From: Prototheca cutis | Taxonomy: Eukaryota; Chlorophyta; Trebouxiophyceae; Chlorellales; Chlorellaceae | Direction of reading: 5' to 3' | Length of the DNA: 64,000 nt | Assembly: GCA_002897115.2 (NCBI GenBank) | Contig: BCIH01000005.1 | Location: 1,227,392 to 1,291,391, forward strand | Part shown: positions 22,801 through 34,100 of the stretch, piece after piece | Layout of the letters: the number at the start of each line of letters is the position of its first letter | How positions within the stretch are numbered: position 1 is the stretch's first letter | The notes under the pieces: model-generated | Seen by the model: only the letters and a program-made list of their open reading frames with translations | The model's database searches: none | What the model was told of the DNA's origin: nothing | Made by a program: the position numbers and the translations under genes

Positions 22801-25354
22801 AGGATCATGATGCAATTAAGGACCAGCTTGAACCGGTCACGGTCTGGGTCCTGTTTTTTTTTTTTTTTTAATGGGACAGTTGCTCTCTGTTTGTCGTCAT
22901 AATTTCGTGGGATTGGCGGTGCTTCTTCTTTGATGAAGGCAGCTCAGGACCATGGCAGGCGGTTCACCGCCGCCCAGCATACCCTCTCCTTGAACCACAC
23001 TCCCTTCCCCCGCCCAAAGCTTTCATGACGTACCGCCAGTCCATAGTACAGGACGTAGCCTGAGGCAGCGATGGCCCAGAACAGGAGGAAGCCGATGAAG
23101 AGAAAAGTCTCAATGTTGTTGGCCGACACCTTCTCCGTAGAGTACAAAATCGTCCGCATCAGCTGGCCTGCAATGTTTGGTAGTATAAGATTTCATTATT
23201 ACTTATTTTATTTATTTTGGGAGGGGGGGTTTGGGGGGGGGGGGGCATGTGGATGACAGGTTGTGAGAACCACCTGGTGAATCCAAACAAAAAGCACTTT
23301 CCTTGGGCTGTGCCGAATCCGGTTCTCAAGACGACAGCGAGACAGCCACCATCNGGCGTGCGCAGGCGGGCAGTCTTGTCGCCCGTGGTCTGCAGCAGCT
23401 TGGTGCCACCGAACACAATGTGGGCCCGGTCCCGCTGGACGTCCAGGCGCGCCGCGGCGCCGCCTTCGTCCTGGGCATCAATGGCAGCCTTGCGCTGGGG
23501 TGTGGACTCGCCTGTGAGCACTGCCTCATCTGCGATGCAGCCGCCGGCCAGCAGAAGCATGTCTGCCTGGACCACCACATCATCCCCGGCCTCTGCATTA
23601 TTCATCGTGTATGAGGAGCTTGAGCGAGTGTGGGCTTTTTTTGGTGGTGGTGGTGGTGTGTGTGTGGGAGGGGGGGGGGAGAGGGGGGGATACATCATGC
23701 ACCTCCCCATTAACCCACCTTCGCGGAGAATGGAGACGACATCGCCTGGGACCAGGGCATCACCCGGAATCTTGGCCCACTTGCCCCCCCGATAGACATT
23801 CAGCTCCTGTAATAGATTTGGCGGAGGGACGACGGCTGTGGCTCAATGGTGTCTTCAGCCATTGCTGACACTCTCACAGCGAGACCCCCCCTCCCCACGC
23901 CCTACACACACAATCTCCGCCACACCCGCTTGGGTGCCTGGAGCTTGCGGATGTCCATCAGGTTTTTGATCCGCTGCACCACCACTGTGCACTCAAAGGT
24001 CACCAGCATGAATAGCGTGAACAGCGAGTAGTACCTGCAGTAGAAGAGTGGTGGAGGAGTGGGGCACCCGGGAAAGTTCATGCCATCAACATGTGGACAC
24101 GAAACCCAGCACAAAAAAACCCTGAGCAACCCCCTCGGCCAAGCAGAATCCAGCTCACCAGTACTCGTCCAGGGCCCAGAGGCCGACGCAAAAGACCTGG
24201 AAACAGAAGAACGGAGCCAGCAGCTGCTCGAGCAGCAGCGACCCAAAGCTAGGCACTGGCACCTCAAACTTGTTACTTCCCCAGCGGTCATCGGCTGCAG
24301 TCACAGCCGCGTCACTGGGCATGCCTGGGGACGCCAGGTACTCGCCCACAGTACCATTCACGGGGTACTGTAGTCGCGTCACCGCGCCAGTGGCGGCATC
24401 GTGCACAAAGCGCAGCTTGCNGAAGGAAAAGGCAAACCGCTGCCCACCCGCCTGTGGATGGGAAGGTACGTGTGGGGCATGGGGGCCTTGGGGAACAGCT
24501 TAGATCGTGTCCTCCACGAAGACGTGCGCCGCCGCAACCCACCTCACACCCCGGCCTGGCAATACTATGACAGCCAGCAACAGTCCCACGACTCAAACCA
24601 CCACAAACTCGATGCCCTGCTTCATTCACCCACCCCATCAGGCTTGCTCTCCAGAGGCACTACGTCCCGGCCGCCCACAAAGGCGTGGGGCACCACCAGC
24701 AGGTGGCTGGCCTGCTCGAGCCGGGGCACCTCGGCAAACCGGATGCGAGCCTTGAGCCCAGCGCTCCACACGCCGCTCAAAAAGGTCAAAGCCTGCGGGG
24801 AGATGGTGTGTTGGGCATCAACGGCCTGCTCGCGAGCAGGGCATGGAACTCCAGCAGGGTGTGCACCAAAGCTCTACCAGGATGCTGATGCATAATCCGA
24901 CAGAAATGCTCCCAGTCCTCCACTTACATGTACGGCCAGGATGGCATAGGTTGCCAGCTGGACGAGGTAAAAGTCCTCAAAGCCATGCTTGGCCACCCAG
25001 GACACCACATAAGCGGCCCACGCGGCGTAGACGATGCCAAAGGGCCACAAGTCCAGGCGCGAGTTCCTGCGCGATCAATGGCTTCGTGTGTGCGCATCAA
25101 GATCATGCCGACACGCCAACAGCGCCAGACCTTGCATGCGAGGCCACAGCAAGCGCGGGATCCACGAACACCCCCGCATCACCCCCTGGGTTCTTCGAGC
25201 TCGACACCCTGGGGCCGGCTAGGTCCCAAGTCGCAGCTAGTATTACCAGAGTCAAGTACCGCAACACAAAATCCCTCACAAACCTTGGTTTCTCCCGCAG
25301 AGGAGTGATGCTGATCAGCTCCTTGGCCTCGACGGCCAGGCGCTGCGGCGCCAT
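19886..25354 (-). CDS. P5A-type ATPase (ATP13A1/Spf1/MIA family), ER membrane
   Basis: P5A ATPases are ER-membrane dislocases that extract mis-inserted transmembrane helices. Minus exons: 25354-25284, 25066-24928, 24792-24634, 24451-24159, 24034-23926, 23806-23719, 23592-23298, 23162-23034, 22850-20961, 20824-20627, 20407-20327 and 20218-19886. The product is about 1,261 aa (yeast Spf1 1,215). Seen: [54 protein letters not shown] (actuator, TGES), the P5A signature [20 protein letters not shown] with phospho-Asp near 493, [17 protein letters not shown], and C-terminal spans. All junctions are in-phase GT-AG except exon 7 to 8: the donor reads AAG/TGC where AAG/GTGC would fit, so one G appears missing near 23297. 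The final codon before the stop contains an N. Confidence 0.93.
23223..23245. repeat. G7-T3-G13 tract in a P5A ATPase intron
   Basis: Runs of 7 and 13 G on the plus strand (C-runs on the sense strand) within intron 7 of the ATPase gene. A second G/GT-rich stretch is in the preceding intron at about 23642-23690. Confidence 0.85.
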
Positions 25355-25896
25355 TGCGCTCGCAAGGCCCAGCACACGCGTCACTCAATTCAGCGGTCGA
25401 TGCTTATTCCATAATACTCTGCCTTCCAAGGAGTATCTCGTGCGTTAGGGCTGCAGTCAATACTCTTGTAGGGGATGGGATGAGGGCCCCAATGTCCAAC
25501 CCGATCGCCGAGTTTTCGGGGAAACCCCTTCGGGAGCAACCAGGGCACCGGCATCCCAGCCTTCACACGCCAGCCTTCCGCGCCAGTGCATGACGCCCAG
25601 GCCGGACAGCAATGCCGAATCAATTACATTGAAAAGCGCCCCACACTCTATTGATGCCTCATTATCGACGATAAGGTCTGGTAGCGATCGCATGTTGAGC
25701 ATCGATGTAGCCAACAGGCCAAACCACTGCGCTTCAGCCAAACTGTTTCGATGACATTACAGGGTTGGTTGCCTGACGTGCGCTTGGCTCAACCCAGCGC
25801 ATGTCTGCAGGCCTGCTGATCCCACGGTTCGGGGTCTGTGTTCCGAGCTGTAGAGCACGGGTGCGCATCCACCGGGCACTGCCCTGGACACGGGGA
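25355..25896. promoter_or_regulatory. Divergent upstream region of the P5A ATPase (-) and DUF3228 gene (+)
   Basis: This 542-base interval lies between divergent start codons. It is visibly less GC-rich than the genes around it. In-frame ATGs occur upstream of both chosen starts (25384 for the ATPase, 25801 for the DUF3228 gene), so the true promoter space may be about 415 bases. No motif was identified. Confidence 0.4.
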
Positions 25897-26760
25897 ATGG
25901 CCTCATCCCAGGCATCCCAGTCCACCTTTTTCCTTGATGAATTTGCCAAGAGGCAGTGGGAGGACCCGGATCATGCGGGCACGAGGCTGACCTGCGACCA
26001 AGCGGAGTTTGTGCGCCGTGTGGAGGAAGCTCACCAGAGTGGTGCCCAGCTGAGGGATGGATACGCCCCCTTTTGCAAGCACGTGTTCATTACCAACTTC
26101 ACCGAGGCCACAGTGGGGGCGGAGGTTATCACCCCACAGAACGCCCACCTCCTGCGCTCTGGGTACCAGAAACGGCGGCCGGAGGAGGCAGCAGTCCTAG
26201 CTCGCTGGTTCCCAAGATCTGCGGTGGAGCCCCGCAGGGCCCGCTACCTGGACGTCATCTGCTACTCCCGGGAACAGCTCCTGCTGGAGCACACCGCGCT
26301 GCCATTTGAGAGCAAGGGTACGGTGCTGGGGTCGGACCCGGGCCTGCCCCCCGCGCCCTGGGGCATCATCTCCATCAAGGCCCAGGACGAGGACCACGAG
26401 ACACCCATGCAGGTGGTGACGCTGAGGTGCCTGCATGTCTTACTGCGTGATGTTCAATGTTGAGAATGGGGCTGCGGAATGGGTTGGGCAGCGGAGAGCT
26501 TCTCCGCCGTGGTGGCAGACCTGAGTGTGTTGTGGCACCTCGGGCACCGGTGACAGGGGTTTCGACCATGTCACGCGATACCATGCTTGCCATGGTGCAT
26601 GGGCTTGTGACACATGTATCCACCGCATCGCGTTCTGCAGCCCATCACCATCATGCGCAATGCGCTTGGCCGGGAGGAGGGCGGCAGCGGTGTGCCGCTG
26701 GACAGGAAGAAATATGCCGAAGCCGTCGAGTACTGGGAAAACCATGCCATTATTCAATGA
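25897..26760 (+). CDS. DUF3228 family protein
   Basis: Exons 25897-26412 and 26641-26760 join in phase 0 (GT-AG) to 211 aa. The product shows the conserved blocks of the plant/bacterial DUF3228 family as I know them: FAKRQWEDP, GYAPFCKHVFITNF, LLRSGYQKRR, LARWFP, ARYLDVICYSREQL, PWGIISIKAQDEDHETPMQ, and in exon 2 PITIMRNALGREEGGSGVPL with a short helical end. The biochemical role of this family is unknown. An in-frame ATG at 25801 would add 32 residues rich in Arg, Ser, Cys and Pro that could act as an organelle-targeting peptide; I chose 25897 because family similarity begins soon after it. Confidence 0.88.
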
Positions 26761-27128
26761 TAGAGGGAATTCTTTGTTCTTTCTCTTGTAAAATGGTAGG
26801 ATCTGCGGACGATGGTGCCAGAGAACACGCACGAATGGCCAACAAAGAGACCTCCTGCGGTCAGCCAAGTGTCAAAAATGTTCGCGTTTTCTCAGTTGGA
26901 AAGATGAAAAATGTCGCAGGCGCGCGACAGCTCCTGGGCGACGTATCACCCTTTCCCCAGGAGCGCCACCTCGCTGTAAAAGTAGTCGCAATCTATCATT
27001 GTCTTGAGGATTGGATTGTACGGCGAGCTGATCGACCGGACGAGCTGTTGGAGACCGCAGCTGCCCGGCGCTTGGAAGGGACCTCCAGCCCGGATGCCCC
27101 GTCGAAAGTGACCAGGGACACGAGAACG
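26761..27128. other. Intergenic region between two plus-strand genes
   Basis: This 368-base gap follows the DUF3228 stop and precedes the ATG of the coiled-coil/UBA-like gene. An antisense open frame overlaps its right end, but has no recognisable features. Nothing else was seen. Confidence 0.5.
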
Positions 27129-28429
27129 ATGCCCATAGACGGCGGCGAGGCTGTCATTGTAGATCAGCGAGGTTGTGGACCTCCCTCTTCGCCACTTTTC
27201 GTCGGAGGGTGAGCGGGCCGGGGGAGGGAGAGACCCATCTGTCCACCGCCCCGCCAGCTCGGGGAAGCTGGGCCGGGGCAGATACGCGTGAACAGCTGGA
27301 GCTTGCCTCGGCCCCACCGCAACCCTCCTCACCGCTCTGTTTTTCCTTGCAGGGGCCAAGTGCGATGTGATGTGAGGAGAGATCGCCCGGGCCAGTCGGG
27401 CCTGTCCCCTGGTCTGGGCCGGCCGGCCTCCCACCTGGGCAACAAGTCGAGGATTCTCACAGACAACACGCGAGTGCTGAACGCGGCGGAACAGATGGTC
27501 TCCTTGGAGGAGACTCATGCCAAGCTCTTGGCCCGAAAAACAGCACTCGACATCCACCTCAAAGTAAGGCATGGGGGGTATGGGTTAACAACATTGCCAG
27601 GACCGTGTTGATAGTGTGTCGAACTTCCGACATAGTGCAGCAAAGGCCGGAAATCTCTCCCTGGGAAAAATTTCTGGACGTACTTCTAGGCCGCTGGTGC
27701 CGTGTGACATGGCCCTAGTCGGAGTGCCATCCTGCTTCCACTGCCTGCATGTGTGTGTTGCGCCAAAAGTCTGGTGGTCAACCATTGCGGTCCGCTCGTG
27801 GCCTGCCACCCCTCCTGAACCCCCAACCCCCTTCTCCCTCACCTGCAGACCTTGCAGTCCCGGATGGTCCAGACGCAGGATGAAAATCTGCAGATCAAGC
27901 GACTTGTGTCGAGTCTGAATGTGTGTAAGGAAGACTTTACGCAGTTGCATGCGCCGCCTGAGCGCCGAGAAGAGGCCATGCTTGCCGTGGGCACCCGGCT
28001 GCTCAACGGCCTAGGGCCCGCCGAACCCCCCGCGTCCTGGGGTTCTTCCACTGGCTCTACACACACCAAGGAAGCACAGTGAGTTGCCTCACTGCTGTGA
28101 AGATTTGTGGGGCCAGTGGGATGTTATGTGCACGGGGGTGAACTGGCATTCCTGTTGTCATTCAGCTCGGAGCCCTGCCAGCCATGTATGCCACCATGCC
28201 CTGGCCCANATCCCCCCCCCCCCCCTCTCTCTCAATGCTACACAATTGCCCCCGATAATTCTTCCCTGTCAAACCCATTCGCAGGCTCCTGCTGGCCACG
28301 CACGCGGAGGCCGCACAGGTGGCGGCTGCGGCGCTGGTGGCATGCGGCAATGATACCGCCGCCGCCGTAGTCGCACTGTTGGAGGCGGCTGAGCGTGGCG
28401 CCGGCTGCATGGCTGCCACACGCCGGTGA
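27129..28429 (+). CDS. Coiled-coil protein with UBA-like C-terminus, function unknown
   Basis: Exons 27129-27208, 27353-27563, 27849-28078 and 28285-28429 join in phase to 221 aa; donors are GTGAGC, GTAAGG and GTGAGT, all GT-AG. Residues about 1-50 are Gly/Pro/Arg-rich and disordered. Residues 55-125 look like helical coiled coil (NTRVLNAAEQMVSLEETHAK, then TLQSRMVQTQDENLQIKRLV). The last 45 residues contain AAQVAAAALVACGNDTAAAVVALLEAA, which has the spacing of a small three-helix UBA-like fold (helix, x-x-G/N-D, helix). That suggests ubiquitin or ribosome/NAC binding, but I do not recognise an orthologue. The four consistent phases make the gene model solid even though the function is unknown. 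Confidence 0.7.
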
Positions 28430-29053
28430 TGGCTCGTTCGATGGCTGCATGCCATGTGCATCTTCACCGCATGGGTCCCGGAAAACCCTGATGGCTAGTT
28501 TACACTGTGCGGAGAGTTGGCAGAGGCTAGTCGGCCGGCCCCGCACTCATCCCGACATCGCTGCCCTTCCATACTGCTGCCGTTTCTTCCTGTCTTGCTG
28601 CTCGTGCCATAGATATTTCCCTCCTGAGAGTCCAGACCCCCGCTGGGTCCGCACGGCGCAAGCTCGCCCTTGGCCGGCCCCACTCTGCATGGCCCGCCAC
28701 ACACGCACCATTCGTTCTCCCAGCACACACCTCCTGCGCCCTGTTTTTCGTCATTCCACGTGCGCTGCCAGACAGATCACACCTTGTTCAATCTTGAGTG
28801 CTTGCGTGCGGGTCCTGCGCCCACGCGCCGCGCGTCTTTCCGCTCCGTGCAAGCCGTGTTGTGGGTTCGTGATGCCCTGTTATCCTTTCCTAGAGCCCAC
28901 TTCAAACCTTGCTGTTACCAGGCTTCCTTCGCCAGACAAATGTTTGGGGCTCCAAGAGCTGGCATGTGGAAGGGTACAGGGTGGTCATCTGCAGAGCAGC
29001 CGGGGCATTTCGGTGGTCAGAGATAGACACCGAATGGTCCACTTGCGACGTTC
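28430..29053. other. Convergent 3' intergenic region
   Basis: This 624-base gap lies between the stops of the coiled-coil/UBA-like gene (+) and the Rossmann-fold gene (-). A plus-strand open frame crosses it, but reads as Cys/Arg/Pro-rich noise. No repeat or RNA gene was seen. Confidence 0.5.
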
Positions 29054-29775
29054 CTACACGTCCCCAGCTTCCAGTCTCCGGTACCAGTCGTTTGCCCCAT
29101 CACGCATGAAGCTGCGGAATGAGGGAAACTCGGGCTTCCAGCCACCAATCACGGCACGTGTGGCCGGATTTGTCATGCGTTTGCCCCGGCCCTGGCCTGC
29201 ACTGCCCTCCAGGCGGACGGGGTCGTTTGGCTCGATCGGGCTGTAGCCCGCAGGGCTAGCCAGCGCTTCTTCCACTATCTCCTGGGGACATAGGGTTTTT
29301 GAGTCTGATTTGTTGCTGCTTGTGCGATGTGCATTGAGGCATAACATTCTGGCCGGCTCGGGCAATAGGAGGAGATGTAGCATGGATCAACACACGTGTG
29401 CAGGCACAGGGCCCTGCAGATAAAACCTTGATATGTCAACAGACTGCTGGCACACCATGGCAAGCAAAATAAACAAGAAATCCCGGCATGCCTGCAGCGT
29501 GAGTGGCCCATCGTCACAGCCAACGAGAACAGCACCGCGCGTAGCATCCGGCTGCATCAGCGCCTCCAGCGTCAGCCCCGCTGCGTCTTGGTAGTGCAGC
29601 AGGTTGATCAGCGCACCCCCCCAGCGGTCCACGGCTCCCCGCTTCTTGAGGTAAAATGTGTGCGGGCCCCTGAGGGGGGATCACAGAAGATGACCAATGT
29701 GCTGTCGAGACAGGTACCAGCGGCAAAGCATTCTGCTACCACCTCTCGCGGCAAGAAAAGGAACACATCATCATT

Positions 29776-29812
<37 letters not shown>

Positions 29813-30617
29813 CATCCTTGTCTGGAACACCACTTTGGATACACACAATTGCTCAGGGTCTGGAGATAAATAGCATCTGTATCTTTTCCCAGACGAGCAG
29901 CGCACCTGAGGGAGTGGTAGAGGCCGACTAATCGCAAGGCACAACCACCGACACGCCTGGCCTCCTCCTCGGCGAGAAGAAGCCTGTCCGTTCGGGCAGA
30001 ATGGCCAAGCGCATGGCTCGGGGAGGTCTCGTCGGCAGGGGCACCGTCCTCCACATCGTAGAGCGCCGCACTGGAGGTGAACACCAGGCCACCGGTGCCG
30101 TCCCATCGAGCCGCTGCCCGCCGCACCTCGCCGGGGTAATCGGGGCTGGCAGATGGCGGTGCACAAAAGGCAACGTTGGCAAAGGATCTTTCTTCTGGCT
30201 GGCGGGGGGTGTCGATTGCCCAGGGTGTGATGCCCAGCCGCCGCAGCCTGCTTGGAGTTTTTTTGGTGAATGTCATGGGCGGTATATGGGCAATACTGGG
30301 GATGTTGTGGTTCACTAGGGCAAAATCCACAATTTCAAGGCATACCTGTCGTGGTGGGTGGTGGTCTGGGTGAGCCCTGTCACGGTGCCTGGGCCATGTG
30401 CGTCCAGCCAAAGCTTGCCCAGGTACTGGCCCAAAACCCCGGGACCCACAATCAGCAGATCTTGGGATGCATGTGGTGGTTCAATAGACGAATAAACACG
30501 TTGATAGCGCCTTGATGGGGAGTGAACGCAGCCACGGCGTCTGGGCAGGCTGGGAGCAGTTAGCGCTGCGGAACCCAAGGTGGTGGCATGGCGGCCGGGG
30601 CCCTGCACGCTCCTCAT
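29054..30617 (-). CDS. NAD(P)-binding Rossmann-fold protein of plant plastid type (YeeZ-like epimerase family)
   Basis: Minus exons 30617-30346, 30247-29906, 29669-29492 and 29281-29054 join in phase to 339 aa. A basic Ser/Arg/Ala-rich N-terminus of about 50 residues (plastid-transit-like) precedes DLLIVGPGVLGQYLGKLW (dinucleotide-binding GxGxxG), then FCAPPSASPDYPGEVR, GGLVFTSSAALYDVED, CALRLVGLYH, NLLHYQDAAGL, LVGCDDGPLT and C-terminal KPEFPSFRSF. This closely follows the plant NAD(P)-binding Rossmann superfamily proteins related to bacterial YeeZ; their substrate is unknown. Introns 1 and 2 are GT-AG. Intron 3 has a GC donor (CAG/GCATGC), the only choice that keeps both frame and family spacing. 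Confidence 0.88.
29282..29491 (-). other. GC-AG intron (Rossmann-fold gene intron 3)
   Basis: The donor is CAG/GCATGC and the acceptor CCCCAG/GAG, phase 0. No GT in the vicinity restores the frame or the conserved spacing between the GCDDGPLTLQ segment and EIVEEAL. Confidence 0.8.
29766..29813. repeat. (ATC)n microsatellite in an intron of the Rossmann-fold gene
   Basis: About 14 ATC/CAT units with one interruption (ATT) within intron 2 (29670-29905). On the sense strand it reads GAT/ATG repeats. Confidence 0.93.
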
Positions 30618-31185
30618 TGCCCAAAATGTCTCGTTTCAGATCACATCCTTGCAATCATATACATGATAATGGCTGTCAAGAAAGAACACATGGCAAAAGT
30701 GGTTGATCAGCTCGTGACATGGCAGGGTTTCGGAAGGACGATCTGCGAGTGNCCAATCATCATGGCAGATCCGATCCGTTCATCCGCCAATGAATGCCAT
30801 GAGGATTGTGCCTCCGGCGTCGTGTGATTTGGTNTANTGATTCTGTGAAGCATTCGATGATGCAATGCACCTGCCATTTTAACNAACATCCTATGGCATA
30901 GGGCGAGCGCGGGGGCGCCGCGACTACTGCCGCTGCTGTTCTTCGCATCATATTGGCCACCTGTTTNAGCGCTTCTGTCATTAGAGGATGGCGGTAANTG
31001 TATGATGCATAGCATGCAAAGTATGCGNCACTCTGGAATGACGGCGTCGCACCGGGGGTCGACAGGGGCGCCGGGCCAGGTTCATAGGACCGCCACCCGC
31101 GCCGTCCACCCCGCCGCCTGCTTTCGGGCTGCCAGAGCAGGCAGACCGCCGCGGCTCTCCATCNCAAGAACTGGNGACTNTCGCA
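30618..31185. promoter_or_regulatory. Divergent upstream region of the Rossmann-fold gene (-) and MurE-like gene (+), N-rich
   Basis: This interval holds ten single Ns (30752, 30834, 30837, 30884, 30967, 30998, 31028, 31164, 31175 and 31180), so base calls are unreliable. From ATG 31038 a frame codes for a Ser/Thr/Arg/Ala-rich stretch that looks like a plastid transit peptide, but it is one base out of phase with the MurE exons. The true MurE start may therefore be here. Confidence 0.45.
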
Positions 31186-34100
31186 ATGGCGGACCGCGGT
31201 TCCAAAGACGAGAGTTTGTGGCGGTGAAAGCCATTTCTATGGAGCCAGGCAGNGACGACGATGATGGTGGGTTGGTATCTTGTTTGTTTGCTGAGCTGGC
31301 TTTTTTGGCTGCATTGCAACTCCGCGCTGCATGCGGGCGGCATGGAATGAGGGATTTGCAGGCCTGCCTAACGATCCTGGGCGTCCCACTCCCACAGACG
31401 AGCTGGGGGGCGGCCCAGGGCGCCGAGGGGACGATGCCGGGGAGGATGGCCGCGACTTCAGAAACAAGAAGGCCGCCAGGCCGGCGGACATGCTCAAGGA
31501 TCTGGATGACGTAATTGCCCAAGCGATGAAGAGTGGGAGTGAGAGCGAGGAGGAACCAGGCAAGAAATGATGTGTGGGTGTAAGCCAGGGATCGGTGGGT
31601 CGTGACTGGGGAGATTGTTGGCAGGTGCTGAGGTCTCAAGGGACAGCTGTATGTGTGCTGTCTGAAGTTGCCTTGCGACTTGCAAGGGCACATTGGGTGT
31701 AGAACTGCCCGTTCTCTCGAAACCGCTGTTCCTTGCAGAAGAGCGCTCCACGCGTGCCCGCGCCGGCATCCAAGACCGCGAAACGGCGGCCGCCGGGCCT
31801 GGCGAAGAGGACGAGGTGCCAGAGTATCCCGAGCCCCCGCAGCGCAGCTGGCGCCTCGCGGATCTTTTGGAAGCTGCAGGCCTGGAACTCGTTGGTGAAT
31901 TCCCTGGCGATGGCCATTATTCAAACAATGGGATATCAGCAGTTATAGCCACTGGGCCTGCCTGTCCCGACCTGACCGTCCACGGCCTGATCACCTGCAA
32001 CTCGCCCCGCGGCCTGCCCCAGTCGCTCTACATCTGCACCCCAGCCACGGACGGCGAAACGGATGGACACGATTTCACTGATCAGGCGGCCGAGGTTGGG
32101 GCCATTGCTGTGTTAGCAGAGCAGGGCCGGGAAGTCCCGCCCTGCAACATTCCCGTCCTCCGCTGCGTTGGTCTCCAGCAGGCGGTTGGCCGGCTGGCTG
32201 CTACGTTCTATGGTGGGTTTCGTTTCTTTTTTTTCTTTTTTTCTTTCCTTTTTGGGGGGGGGGGGGCGCGCCTGGGCCTGGGCCTGGGCCTGCATGTTTC
32301 TGTGAGGGAGAGCATGGGAGAAGAAACTCGTGATGATATCTGGGCCCAACAGCTGCATGCCAGCTGTCCACCACGCACCTCATCCCGATGGCACGCAACA
32401 ACACAGGCTTCCCTGCTCGCGACATGACGGTGGTGGGTGTCCTGGGATCCCACGGCAAGACCACTACGTCGTGGCTGCTCCGGGGCATCATCGAAGAGAC
32501 TGGGGCGCTGACGGGACTGTCTGGTGAGCCTGGAGAGAAGGGGCAGGGGCTCCCCCCACAAGCTGCAAAGAATGTAATAGACTGAAAACACTTCACTCCC
32601 AACAACCGATCATCCAGGAACCATTGAGTACGCGCTTGCTGACACTCGGCTTGATGAGCAGGGCAACATTTGGGAGCCCGAGGAGGAAGATCCTTCTGCC
32701 GAAGTCGAGAGCACCTCCCCATTCCACCTCATGCCCTACCAGGGGCGATACGGGTGAGCGACCGGGTTATCCCCTTGTGTGTTTGTCGTGAGCAGGGGCT
32801 GTGAAAGAGGGAGGATGCCATGGGAGTGGCAGATGCTTAAAAGAACAAGTCACCCCTTCATGCCAAGTTGTTCCAGCAATCCCCTGCTTGTCCCCCAATG
32901 CACGGCCTGCAGGCAGCGGGAGACGACACCAGATCCGCTCCACCTTCAAATGCTTCTGGCCGGCATGCGGGACAGAGGCGCGACACATGCGATCGTCGAG
33001 CTCTCGCTCGCTGCATTGATCAGGGACAGGTACAGGCTTGGGAGGACCGGAAACGTTGACGCCCTGCTTATCTGGACTGGCAGGGCAAGCTTAGCCCAGA
33101 TGTGCTGGGTGGCAGTGCTTGTCGACTGGCAAGACTCCCCTGACCATCATCAAATGTCATACATGCACACACTCACGCTCGCCTGCGCCATTCCACAACT
33201 CACCAGGCTCGTGCGGGATTTGGATGCCGACATCCTCGTCTTCACCTGCTTCCTGGAAGACGATCTCCCTGCGGGGCTGGACCCTTCACGCTGCCGTGAC
33301 GCCGTGCTGCAAGCCTTTGCTGACTTGAGTCCCCAGGCCACTGCCATCGTCAACCTGCATGGTGTGTTAGGGTTTTCCCTTTTCTGTTTATTTTTTGGTT
33401 TGATTGGGGCTTTACCAGACTGCTTTCCCTAGCATTCCTCAGCTTAAAACTCAGTCACAACAAGAAAAACAAAAACAAAAAAAAGCTGCCACTGTCCTAC
33501 TGCGCCAGACAACTTTGGGGCAGTGCTCGCAGAGGTGCTGAAGCCGCGAATCAAAGGCATGCCTCCTGCTGCTGCTCCGGATGCCGCGAAAGAAGGCGCG
33601 GTGGCAAAGGAGGAGGCGGACGAGGGAGACAGCTCGGCAGATGATGGCACCCCAGCCCCTGGAACTCCCGCCACACCACCTGGTCAGCCGACGCTGTTGA
33701 CGTTTGGCACGCAGCTTCCGAGCAGGAGCAGCGCGCTGCCCCGGCCGCTGCCAGACGTGTTTGCCGAACGGGCAAAGTGGTCGATCTGGGAGAGCGAGGT
33801 CGTGCTCAACGCCCCTCAGGGCCGACTCCAGCTCATCCTGCCCCTGCTCAGCAGCGTCAACTTGGGCAACATGACTGCTGCGGCCAGCGTGGGCGTCGTG
33901 CTGGGCACGCCACTGGCCGATATCGTGGCGGGCATGAGCGCGGTGGACGTCATCCCCGGGCGGGGGGAGGTGCTGGATGAGGGCCAAGGGTTTTCCGTGG
34001 CCGTGGATGCCGCACGGTCGCCGGCCGCCGTGCGCCGGTTGCTGAGCTCGCTTCAGCACGTGGGTGCCAAGCGGGTGCTGGTCGTCGCGGGGGCGCGGGG

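Noticed and set aside
26946..27572. Minus-strand open frame opposite the coiled-coil/UBA-like gene
   Set aside because: No domain or splice logic. The plus strand gives four exons in consistent phase.
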